Position numbers and translations under genes: made by a program. 20,947 nt of DNA from the NCBI GenBank assembly GCA_042088665.1, contig JBELMB010000083.1, forward strand, positions 1-20,947, in the 5' to 3' direction. Each line of letters begins with the position of its first letter. The stretch's first letter is position 1. The notes under the pieces were generated by a model that saw only the letters and a program-made list of their open reading frames with translations, ran no database searches and was not told the origin of the DNA. Positions 14,228-20,498 of this stretch are shown here, piece by piece. This stretch comes from JBELMB01 sp042088665 (GTDB taxonomy: Bacteria; Pseudomonadota; Alphaproteobacteria; Rhodobacterales; Rhodobacteraceae).

Positions 14228-14290
14228 GCGGCGTTCGCAACCGGGGGCTCGGTTTCGAACAGACAACGCCGCATCAAGACCGAGCCCCGG
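14228..14290 (+). other. Interleaved inverted repeats ahead of the first binding-protein gene
   Basis: Two inverted repeats cross each other. The first pairs GCGGCGTT (14228-14235) with AACGCCGC (14265-14272). The second pairs 14241-14253 with ACCGAGCCCCGG (14279-14290), 12 pairs with one extra G. The order a-b-a'-b' allows either two alternative hairpins or a pseudoknot. The last arm ends six bases before the ribosome site GGAGG (14296-14300). It could stabilise mRNA ends or gate translation of the binding protein. Confidence 0.6.
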
Positions 14291-14305
14291 CAAAGGGAGG
14301 ACACA

Positions 14306-15346
14306 ATGAACCACAGACTTGTCATAGCGGGCCTTGCGGCCAGCACCATGCTGACACAGGCAGCGCTGGCGGAAACGCCCTGGGACGGGCCGACCACGGG
14401 CCCGGCCGGGGCCGGGGACAAATCCATCGTTGTCGTGGCGGCGGATCTGAAGAACGGCGGCATCCTCGGCGTGACCGAGGGCGTCGAGGAAGCCGCGGCA
14501 GCCATCGGTTGGGACGTGCGGGTGCTGGATGGTGCAGGCTCTATCCAGGGGCGCACAGCGGCCATCGGGCAGGCCCGGGCGCTGCAGCCAGACGGGCTGA
14601 TCATCAACGGTTTCGACGCGGTCGAGCAGCAAGCCGCGCTGGAAGGCGTGACCGGCGCGGGAATCCCCATGGTGGCCTGGCACTCCGGCCCCAAGATCGG
14701 CTGCGACGCGCCGGGCGGGATCTTTGCCAATGTCTCCACCGATGCGATGACGGTCTCCGAAGTTGCGGCCAAATGGGCCTTTGAGGACGGCGGCGCAGAG
14801 ATGGGCGCGGTGATCTTCACCGACAGCACCTATCAGATCGCCATCGACAAGGCGGACCGGATCAAGGAAACCATCGAAGCGATGGGTGGCACGGTGCTGG
14901 AATACGTGGACACGCCCATCGCCGACACCTCCACCCGCATGGGGCCGCTGACGATCAGCCTGCTGCAAAAATATGGTGACAGCTGGACGCACGCGCTGGC
15001 GATCAATGATCTCTACTTTGATTTCATGGGTCCGGCGCTGGCTTCCGCAGGCATCGGCGCATCGGCCGGACCGCAGGCGGGGTCCGCCGGGGACGGGTCC
15101 GAAGCGGCGTTCCAGCGCATCCGCACCGCCAGCTACCAGACCATCACCGTCGCCGAGCCCCTGAACCTGCAGGGTTGGCAATTGGTCGATGAGCTGAACC
15201 GCGCCATTCAGGGCACGCCATGCTCTGGCTATGTCACCTCGCCCGCGCTGGTGACACAGGAAGGCCTCGCCAAGATGGGCGACAGCAACCAGTTCGATCC
15301 GGACACCCCCTACCGCGCCGCCTATGGTGCGATCTGGGGTCAATAG
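14306..15346 (+). CDS. Periplasmic sugar-binding protein, RbsB-like (cassette 1)
   Basis: A 346-residue periplasmic solute receptor. A Sec signal peptide of about 22 residues ends LTQAALA before ETP. The mature protein begins a Peripl_BP_4-type fold at SIVVVAADLKNGGILGVTEGVEEAA, with strands and helices alternating across two lobes (PDGLIINGFDAVEQQAALEG, IPMVAWHSGP, HALAINDLYFDFMGPAL). It has two cysteines outside the signal peptide (C133 and C306), which could form a disulfide. GGAGG lies five bases upstream of the ATG, and the strong hairpin region ahead of it may raise or tune its expression relative to the permease. The ligand is unknown. It is clearly different in sequence from the second binding protein at 17521-18654, so the two cassettes probably import different compounds. 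Confidence 0.9.
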   Translation: MNHRLVIAGLAASTMLTQAALAETPWDGPTTGPAGAGDKSIVVVAADLKNGGILGVTEGVEEAAAAIGWDVRVLDGAGSIQGRTAAIGQARALQPDGLIINGFDAVEQQAALEGVTGAGIPMVAWHSGPKIGCDAPGGIFANVSTDAMTVSEVAAKWAFEDGGAEMGAVIFTDSTYQIAIDKADRIKETIEAMGGTVLEYVDTPIADTSTRMGPLTISLLQKYGDSWTHALAINDLYFDFMGPALASAGIGASAGPQAGSAGDGSEAAFQRIRTASYQTITVAEPLNLQGWQLVDELNRAIQGTPCSGYVTSPALVTQEGLAKMGDSNQFDPDTPYRAAYGAIWGQ

Positions 15347-15560
15347 TCCTCCCTGCCGGTCCTGGTCCTTCGGGGCCGGGGCCGGATCTTGATCCCCTGA
15401 CGCGGCGATGCGCGCGAAGGCCCCGGGGCCAACCCCCCCGGCTTGCCTGCGTATCCCGCGTCTCTCACCCCGGTGCGGCGGGTTTGACCCTGCACCGGAT
15501 ACCGGACCGCCAATGCTTGCAGGCCGCACATGACGCCGCCTGCGCCGACAGGAGCCCTGA
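15347..15560. other. 214-base GC-rich spacer between the two ABC cassettes, with several hairpins
   Basis: No gene is seen here. CCGGGGCC (15376-15383) can pair with GGCCCCGG (15419-15426). A small stem, GGATC (15384-15388) with GATCC (15391-15395), lies in the loop. CCGGTGC (15470-15476) pairs with GCACCGG (15492-15498). None is followed by a T-run, so they are more likely mRNA-stabilising or partial attenuating structures than a full terminator. AGGAG precedes the next ATG. Confidence 0.45.
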
Positions 15561-16316
15561 ATGCCCGACCCCCTTGTGCAGATGCGCGGCATCTCCAAAC
15601 GTTTTGGCGGCGTAACCGCCCTGAGAGACGTGGACCTGGACGCCTATGCCGGCGAGGTCCTCGCCATCGTTGGTGACAACGGCGCTGGCAAGTCCACGCT
15701 GATCAAGGTGCTGACGGGGGTCTACCAGCCCACCGCCGGGACCATGACGCTGGGTGGCGAGGCGCTGAGCCTGTCCAGCCACGCCGAAGCCATCGAAAAG
15801 GGCATCGACGCCGTCTACCAGACGCTGGCGCTGGCCGATCACCTCGATCCGGCGGCGAACATGTTTCTCGGCAACGAACTGACCCGCAAGGTGCTGGGCG
15901 TGACCGTTCTCGACAATGCGCGGATGCGTGCCGAGACAGAGCGCGTGCTGATGGAGCGCCTCGGTGTGCAACTCAAATCGCTCGACGCCCCGACAGAGAG
16001 CCTCTCTGGCGGGCAGCGTCAGGCCGTGGCCATCGCCCGTGCCGTCTATCACGACGGGCTGCGCGTTCTGGTCATGGATGAACCTACCGCAGCCCTTGGC
16101 CCGCAGGAAACCGCGCGCACCCTGAAACTGATCAAGACGCTGAAGGCGCAGGGGCTGGCGGTGATCCTCATCAGCCACTCGCTGGATGACGTCTTTGAGG
16201 TCGCCGACCGCGTGCACGTCCAGCGCCGCGGGCAATGTGCGGGCGTCGTGAAAACCGCTGAAAGCAGCACCCAGGACGTTCTGGGTCTGATCATTGGCGC
16301 AAAGGAGGCCGCGTGA
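15561..16316 (+). CDS. Single-domain sugar ABC importer ATPase, FrcA-like (cassette 2)
   Basis: A 251-residue ATPase with a single nucleotide-binding domain, as in the FrcBCA fructose importers of rhizobia rather than the fused RbsA type. Walker A is GDNGAGKST (38-46), the Q loop lies in AVYQTLALADHL, the signature is ESLSGGQRQ (146-154), Walker B is VLVMDEPTAALG (169-180) and the switch histidine is H206 in LISHSLDDVF. All motifs are intact, so a homodimer can hydrolyse ATP. AGGAG six bases upstream supports the ATG. Its stop overlaps the next gene's ATG by one base (TGATG), so the permease is translationally coupled. It follows cassette 1 on the same strand with no clear terminator, suggesting shared LacI control (inference). 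Confidence 0.93.
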   Translation: MPDPLVQMRGISKRFGGVTALRDVDLDAYAGEVLAIVGDNGAGKSTLIKVLTGVYQPTAGTMTLGGEALSLSSHAEAIEKGIDAVYQTLALADHLDPAANMFLGNELTRKVLGVTVLDNARMRAETERVLMERLGVQLKSLDAPTESLSGGQRQAVAIARAVYHDGLRVLVMDEPTAALGPQETARTLKLIKTLKAQGLAVILISHSLDDVFEVADRVHVQRRGQCAGVVKTAESSTQDVLGLIIGAKEAA

Positions 16317-17434
16317 TGGCCGTCACCGACACCAATCCCCCGTTTTCCGAACGCATCGAACCCTATATCGCGATCATTGCCCCCATCGCGATGATTGCGG
16401 CAATCTTTCTGTTCATGGGCATCATGGAGCCCACGCGGTACTTTCGCGGCTCCAACCTGAACCTGATCCTGCTGGACGCGGCGCTTTACATGCCGATGGC
16501 CATGGCGATGACCTTTGTCATCACGCAGCGCGGCATTGACCTGTCGATTGGCTCCATCGCGGCGCTCTCGGGCATCCTTATGGCCTTTCTGATCAAGCAA
16601 TACGGCTTTTCGATCTATATCGCGGTGCCCATCGCGCTGGTTCTGGGGGCGGTGATGGGGTTGATCAACGGGTTGATCATCACCCGTTTCAACGTGCCGG
16701 ACCTGATCGGAACGCTGGCGATGGATCTTGTCTACCGCGGGTTTGCGCTGGTGCTGGCCAAGGGGCTGGTGCTGGCAAGGTTCCCCGATTTCCTGACCGA
16801 CATCGGGCGCGGGCAGATCCCCGGCTTTGTCCCGATCCCGGTGCTGATCGGGACCGCGACGATGATCGCGGGCTATATCCTGCTGCGCCGGACGTATTTT
16901 GGCCGCTACACCGTGGCCATCGGCTCCAACCCCGAAGCGGCGGAACTGACCGGCATCTCGGTCAATCGCCACAAGGTCTATGCCTATGTGCTTTGCGGTG
17001 CCTGCGCGGCGCTCGCGGGCGTCATGCTGACCGGCAAGCTGAACGCGATCCAGGCCACCTCGGCCCCCTATTTCAACCTCCACGTCATTGCGGCGGTGGT
17101 GGTGGGCGGCACGTCCCTGTTCGGCGGGCGGGCCTCGATGCTGGGGTCCTTTGCCGGGGTTCTGCTGCTGTCGATGATGATCAATGCACTGGTGACCCTG
17201 CGGATCGAATTCTTCTGGCAGTCGGTGGCCTCGGGCGTGGTGATCGTCAGCTCCGTGGCGCTTTATGCCTGGATCCAGAAGAAGGACCGGGACGGCGCAG
17301 GCGGCTGGCTTGCCGCCTTGCAGACCCCCGATGCCCAGAAAATGCTGCGCTTCAGCGCGGCCCTGATCGGCGTGCTCCTTGCCTTGTTGGCGGTGGGTGC
17401 GTTGTTGGCCGGAAACCCCAACCCAAGCGGGTGA
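16316..17434 (+). CDS. Sugar ABC importer permease, FrcC/RbsC type (cassette 2)
   Basis: A 372-residue inner-membrane permease. Roughly ten hydrophobic helices start at about residue 18 (IAIIAPIAMIAAIFLFMGIM). Family landmarks are MTFVITQRGIDLSIGSIAALSG, GLINGLIITRFNVPDLIGTLA, GRYTVAIGSNPEAAELTGI (the coupling loop) and VVVGGTSLFGGRASMLGSFAG. After the usual last helices a polar stretch KKDRDGAGGWLAAL is followed by an additional C-terminal hydrophobic segment (LIGVLLALLAVGALLAG), which is longer than the typical RbsC end. AGGAGG lies seven bases before the ATG at 16316; a GTG three bases earlier is an alternative start. It is coupled to the upstream ATPase by a one-base overlap and supplies the membrane path for the binding protein that follows. 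Confidence 0.92.
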   Translation: MAVTDTNPPFSERIEPYIAIIAPIAMIAAIFLFMGIMEPTRYFRGSNLNLILLDAALYMPMAMAMTFVITQRGIDLSIGSIAALSGILMAFLIKQYGFSIYIAVPIALVLGAVMGLINGLIITRFNVPDLIGTLAMDLVYRGFALVLAKGLVLARFPDFLTDIGRGQIPGFVPIPVLIGTATMIAGYILLRRTYFGRYTVAIGSNPEAAELTGISVNRHKVYAYVLCGACAALAGVMLTGKLNAIQATSAPYFNLHVIAAVVVGGTSLFGGRASMLGSFAGVLLLSMMINALVTLRIEFFWQSVASGVVIVSSVALYAWIQKKDRDGAGGWLAALQTPDAQKMLRFSAALIGVLLALLAVGALLAGNPNPSG

Positions 17435-17452
17435 CCGGCAATCCTGCGGGGT

Positions 17453-17485
17453 GGTCGGGCCAGGGGTGCAGCCCTGGCGCCGACC
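17453..17485 (+). other. Strong RNA hairpin ahead of the LuxP-like gene
   Basis: GGTCGG-GCCAGGG (17453-17465) pairs with CCCTGGC-G-CCGACC (17472-17485), giving 13 base pairs with a single bulged G and a six-base loop. It lies in the 86-base gap after the permease, 23 bases before the ribosome site GGAGG (17509-17513). No T-run follows. It may protect the binding-protein mRNA or set its level relative to the membrane genes. Confidence 0.65.
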
Positions 17486-17520
17486 GATGGCTCCGCACTC
17501 ATGCAAAGGGAGGAACCAAC

Positions 17521-18654
17521 ATGAGACTATTGGTAACAACTGCCATACTGGCAAGCCTTGGAACGCTGGCCTATGCGGATGGACATCTGCCGCTGAAGGA
17601 ACTGCCCGGGATCGCGGATCGCGACTACTGGGTGCCCGACGAAGTCAACGCCGAGGGCAAACTGGCGATGATGCAAGAGGTTGTCGGCACGGAGGCCGTG
17701 GCCTTCAGCGGCACGCTGGAGAACCCGGTGCAGATCGCGCTGATCTATCCCTCCGCCGATACTTCTGATTTCTGGGCACGCAACTATCTCGCCATGACCA
17801 AGCGGCTGGACCAGTTGGGCATCGCCTATGAGACCACCGAATTCGCCAGCCGCCAGATCGAGCATTCGCTGCAATCGACCTATGCCAACCAGGTGAACCA
17901 GGACGCGGATCTCTATGACTACGTGATCTTTGGCCCCTCCGAACTGGCCATCCAGGCCGACAATATCGACAAGCTGGCCGGCAACGACGATTTCGCCACC
18001 TATGTCTGGGCCTTTCACACGCCGCTGAAGTACCTCGAAAACCAGCCCGATGTCTGGTTCGACTTCTCCTCCGCCGCGGGGGCGCTGACCATGTGTGACT
18101 ACATGATCGGCCGTCTGGGCGAAGGCGTGACCATGGCGATGAACCGCGGCATTCCGGGCATCACCGACAACCAGCGTTCGGGCGATTTCAAGGCCTGCGT
18201 CGAAGAGAAGGCCGGTTGGGTCACCGCCTATGAACACTATGGCGAATACCAGCGCGAAGGCGGGTTCGAAGGCACGTCACTGATCATGCAGGCCTATCCG
18301 GAGGCGGCGATCATCCACAATGCCAACACCGCCATGGCCATGGGATCGGTCGAGGCACAGGTCGCCATGGGCAAGGAAAAGGAGATCTTTTCGACCGGTT
18401 GGGGCGGCACGGGTCTTGAGCTTGAGGCGATCCGCCGCGGCGAGCTGGATGCCACACCGATGCGCATGGGCGACGATGTGGGTGCGGCCACCGCCGAAGC
18501 GATCCGCGCCGACCTCGAAGGGCGCGCAGAGGAGTTGCCGTTTGTTTTCCTTGGCCGGATCACCGTGGCGCATGACCAGATGAGCCTCGAAGAGCTGAAC
18601 GCGCTCGAAGAAGAAGCATTCCGCTTCTCCGGTGTCGGCGCGCTGCAGCGCTAA
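17521..18654 (+). CDS. Periplasmic binding protein resembling the autoinducer-2 receptor LuxP (cassette 2)
   Basis: A 377-residue protein with a signal peptide of about 19 residues (ends TLAYA before DGH). From residue 70 the two-lobed binding fold resembles Vibrio LuxP: IALIYPSADTSDFWARN matches LuxP VVYPGQQVSDYWVRN, and the C-terminal third (TGWGGTGLELEAIRRGELD, then MRMGDDVG and EEAFRFSG) follows LuxP closely. Compared with AI-2 contacts as recalled from V. harveyi LuxP, S79, W82, R215, T266, W289 and R310 have counterparts S82, W85, R219, T270, W294 and R315, while Q77 is D80 and N159 is an alanine. The ligand is therefore probably a related furanose-like compound, not certainly AI-2. The ATG at 17521 has GGAGG seven bases upstream; a longer frame from 16993 overlaps the permease and is rejected. 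No luxQ-like kinase is nearby. Confidence 0.85.
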   Translation: MRLLVTTAILASLGTLAYADGHLPLKELPGIADRDYWVPDEVNAEGKLAMMQEVVGTEAVAFSGTLENPVQIALIYPSADTSDFWARNYLAMTKRLDQLGIAYETTEFASRQIEHSLQSTYANQVNQDADLYDYVIFGPSELAIQADNIDKLAGNDDFATYVWAFHTPLKYLENQPDVWFDFSSAAGALTMCDYMIGRLGEGVTMAMNRGIPGITDNQRSGDFKACVEEKAGWVTAYEHYGEYQREGGFEGTSLIMQAYPEAAIIHNANTAMAMGSVEAQVAMGKEKEIFSTGWGGTGLELEAIRRGELDATPMRMGDDVGAATAEAIRADLEGRAEELPFVFLGRITVAHDQMSLEELNALEEEAFRFSGVGALQR

Positions 18655-18676
18655 GCCCGCCCGGCACACCAAAAGG

Positions 18677-18713
18677 CCGCGACGGGGGCAATTCCAGCCC
18701 GCCCCTGTCGCGG
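18677..18713 (+). terminator. Imperfect GC-rich hairpin after the ABC operon
   Basis: CCGCGAC (18677-18683) pairs with GTCGCGG (18707-18713). The stem can extend by a GGGG/CCCC block across a bulged T. It lies 22 bases after the last transporter stop codon. No T-run follows, so it could be a Rho-independent-like end of limited strength or a 3' stabiliser. Confidence 0.5.
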
Positions 18714-18762
18714 TCCGACGTATCCCCGAGACGCCGCCGCTCACAGCGCCTAGACTGTGCAT

Positions 18763-19599
18763 ATGCATTTGGGACTGATCGGATTCGGCAATATCGGGCT
18801 GGCGCTTCTTGATCTGCTGGACAAGACGCCGGTGGACCGTGTCACGGCGCTGGTCCGTCCGGGCCGCGAGAGCGCGGCGCAGGCGGGCTACGCGGCGCGT
18901 CTTGCGAAAGGCGCCTCCAAAGGCGCAGGCGCGAACGCCCCGCCCGTCGACATCACCTCGGATCTCGACACGCTCCTGCAAACGGATCTCGTGGTGGAGT
19001 GCGCAGGACATGCCGCTGTCGCCGATTTCGGGCCTGCCCTGCTGGGCGCCGGCAAGGATCTTGTGATCGTTTCGGTCGGCGCGCTGGCGGACCCGGAGTT
19101 GCAGGCCAAGCTGACCAAAGCGCAGGGCAGCTCAACCGGGCGGATGATCTTTCCCATCGGGGCGATCGGTGGCATCGACCTGTTGTCGACTCTCGGCCAA
19201 GCCGGAACGCCGGAGGTCACCTACCGGGGCATCAAACCACCTGCCGCGTGGAAAGGCAGCGCCGCGGAGGCGGTGGTGGACCTCGACAACCTGACCACTG
19301 CTGCGCAGTTCTTCAGCGGCTCCGCACGCGACGCCGCCCGGCAATATCCCAAGAATGCCAACGTGGTGGCCGCGCTGGCGCTGGCAGGTGCGGGGTTTGA
19401 CGCAACCCGGGTCGAGCTGGTGGCCGATCCGGCGGCCAGCGGCAATACGCACACCTACCGGGTGTCCTCACCACTGTGCCAATACGACATGCAGATCGCC
19501 GCCCAACCTTCTGCCGACAACCCGCGCACTTCGGCGACCACCGCATGGTCGATCCTGACCGAGGTGCGGCGCTATGCTGAGCAGCGCCTCGGAGGCTGA
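18763..19599 (+). CDS. nadX: L-aspartate dehydrogenase-like oxidoreductase (NadX/AspDH family)
   Basis: A 278-residue NAD(P)-dependent enzyme. In this family it converts L-aspartate to iminoaspartate/oxaloacetate, feeding NAD synthesis or aspartate breakdown. The N-terminal Rossmann motif is GLIGFGNIG (4-12). VVECAGHAAV (77-86), SVGALAD (104-110), PIGAIGGIDLL (131-141), GIKPPAAW (156-163) and KNANVVAALALAG (197-209) are family segments. GNTHTYRV supplies the likely catalytic histidine H230. A GTG six bases upstream (18757) would add two residues. No Shine-Dalgarno is seen before either start. TAGACT (18751-18756) lies seven bases before the ATG, so a leaderless transcript is possible. It converges on the iclR-type gene and lies near a Rieske oxygenase, so it may act on a catabolic intermediate rather than in NAD synthesis. 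Confidence 0.85.
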   Translation: MHLGLIGFGNIGLALLDLLDKTPVDRVTALVRPGRESAAQAGYAARLAKGASKGAGANAPPVDITSDLDTLLQTDLVVECAGHAAVADFGPALLGAGKDLVIVSVGALADPELQAKLTKAQGSSTGRMIFPIGAIGGIDLLSTLGQAGTPEVTYRGIKPPAAWKGSAAEAVVDLDNLTTAAQFFSGSARDAARQYPKNANVVAALALAGAGFDATRVELVADPAASGNTHTYRVSSPLCQYDMQIAAQPSADNPRTSATTAWSILTEVRRYAEQRLGG

Positions 19600-19663
19600 C
19601 GATCCCAGACCGACATGGCGCGCATGGACCCGGTGCCGGCCTCCGAGTCCGGGCGTCAACGTG
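19600..19663. other. 64-base spacer between convergent genes
   Basis: The short gap separates the ends of the aspartate dehydrogenase-like gene and the IclR-family gene. Only a weak five-pair CCCGG/CCGGG inverted repeat is visible. No clear terminator was found. Confidence 0.4.
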
Positions 19664-20410
19664 TCAGGGCCGCAAGCTCATGGCGGCACGACGCAACGCG
19701 CCCAGAACCTTGTCTCGCGCCGACGCGCTGGCCAACTGGTTGCTCGCAGCCGTGGTTGACAGGACCGCCTCCGCGGCACCGATCCGCGGCACGGGTACGG
19801 CGATGCCTGCCGCCCCCGTTTCGAACTCACCCACGGCATAGGCAAACCCCTGCCGTGCCGCTTCTTCGACCCGGTCAGCGATGACGGCGCGGTCAAGCTC
19901 CGTGCTGTCCGTATGGCGGCGCACCTCGCAGGCCGCGATGACGGCGGCGCGGGTGTCATCCGCGCATTGCGCCAGCAACATGCGCCCGACCGCCGTCGGC
20001 AAGAGCGGTAGCGTGTTGCCCACCGAAAACCCGATCGACAGCCGCGCCGCAGGCACGGCAGAGCGCGCCACATAGATCGCGCGGGTTTCATGGCGCAGGG
20101 CCAGCGCGACCTCGCCCTGCAACTCTTCGGCCACGTGGTTGAGCACCGGCTGCACCGTTTTCCCGATGCCCTGCGCGGTCAGGTAGCCCCCCGCCACAGC
20201 CATGATTTGCGGCGTCAGACGCAGCCCCCGTCCAATGCGGGACAGGTAGCCCGTCTCTTCCAGCGTCAGGCAAAGCCGCCGCGTGGTCGCGCGATCAAAT
20301 CCCGTCAGGCGCGCGACATCCGCCATGGTCATGTCCACGCGCCCCTCCTCGAAGCAGCGCAGCACCTGCAACCCCTTGGCAAAGGTCGAGGCCCTGTTGC
20401 GGTCACTCAC
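19664..20410 (-). CDS. IclR-family transcriptional regulator (PcaR/PcaU-like)
   Basis: A 248-residue regulator. The N-terminal winged helix-turn-helix spans about residues 10-65 (FAKGLQVLRCFEE, MTMADVARLTGFDRATTRRLCLTLEETGYL), with the closely spaced arginines typical of the PcaR/PcaU/PobR branch. The rest is an IclR effector domain (VALALRHETRAIYVARS, SIGFSVGNTLPLLPTAVGRMLLA, and a C-terminal part with AAGIAVPVP). Members of this branch often sense aromatic-pathway intermediates; the ligand here is unknown. The start is GTG at 20408-20410, with AAGGAGAGG nine bases upstream. It is divergent from a Rieske oxygenase gene, and the 88-base gap holds a three-repeat operator overlapping its own promoter, so it probably controls the oxygenase and itself (inference). 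Confidence 0.92.
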   Translation of the reverse strand: MSDRNRASTFAKGLQVLRCFEEGRVDMTMADVARLTGFDRATTRRLCLTLEETGYLSRIGRGLRLTPQIMAVAGGYLTAQGIGKTVQPVLNHVAEELQGEVALALRHETRAIYVARSAVPAARLSIGFSVGNTLPLLPTAVGRMLLAQCADDTRAAVIAACEVRRHTDSTELDRAVIADRVEEAARQGFAYAVGEFETGAAGIAVPVPRIGAAEAVLSTTAASNQLASASARDKVLGALRRAAMSLRP

Positions 20411-20411
20411 G

Positions 20412-20441
20412 TTGACAAACCTCTCCTTGCCTCGCTACGCT
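20412..20441 (+). promoter_or_regulatory. Candidate promoter of the Rieske oxygenase gene
   Basis: A perfect -35 TTGACA (20412-20417) is followed after 18 bases by TACGCT (20436-20441), a weak -10. Transcription would start near 20448, inside the first 10-base repeat of the operator. The -35 lies two bases beyond the iclR-type start codon. Confidence 0.45.
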
Positions 20442-20443
20442 CG

Positions 20444-20475
20444 AATAACGCACGCTTTGTGCGATTATCGCACAA
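20444..20475. promoter_or_regulatory. IclR-type operator: 19-bp palindrome plus a third repeat 20 bases away
   Basis: TTGTGCGA (20457-20464) and TCGCACAA (20468-20475) form a perfect palindrome around TTA. A third element, AATAACGCAC (20444-20453), is a direct repeat of ATTATCGCAC (20464-20473) with 8 of 10 matches, offset by 20 bases so that 10 bases separate them. Palindrome plus direct repeat at a 10-base distance is the architecture reported for the PcaU operator. Confidence 0.78.
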
Positions 20476-20491
20476 CCTCGCAAAAGGTCAA
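20464..20491 (-). promoter_or_regulatory. Promoter of the iclR-type gene, -10 inside the operator
   Basis: On the minus strand, TTGACC (20486-20491) and GATAAT (20464-20469) are separated by 16 bases, a close match to the sigma-70 consensus (5 of 6 in each box). The -10 coincides with the palindrome centre, so a bound regulator would block its own promoter. The leader to the GTG would be about 47 bases. Confidence 0.7.
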
Positions 20492-20498
20492 ACCGCAG

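Noticed and set aside
15376..15426. A Rho-independent terminator between the two ABC cassettes
   Set aside because: The GC-rich arms have a 35-base loop and no T-run, so termination is not supported; listed only as spacer structure.
13412..15598. A 728-codon open frame on the minus strand opposite the permease and binding-protein genes
   Set aside because: It is antisense to two genes with clear family motifs, rich in Arg/Gly/His/Asp as expected of a shadow frame in GC-rich DNA, and shows no recognisable domain.
16993..17520. An N-terminal extension of the LuxP-like protein beginning inside the permease gene
   Set aside because: The extension overlaps the permease out of frame and reads as Arg/Gly-rich nonsense, while the ATG at 17521 has a good ribosome site and begins a proper signal peptide.
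16049..17554. A 501-codon open frame on the minus strand opposite the cassette 2 permease
   Set aside because: Low-complexity His/Arg/Gln/Asp-rich translation typical of a shadow frame, with no motif and no ribosome site in context.
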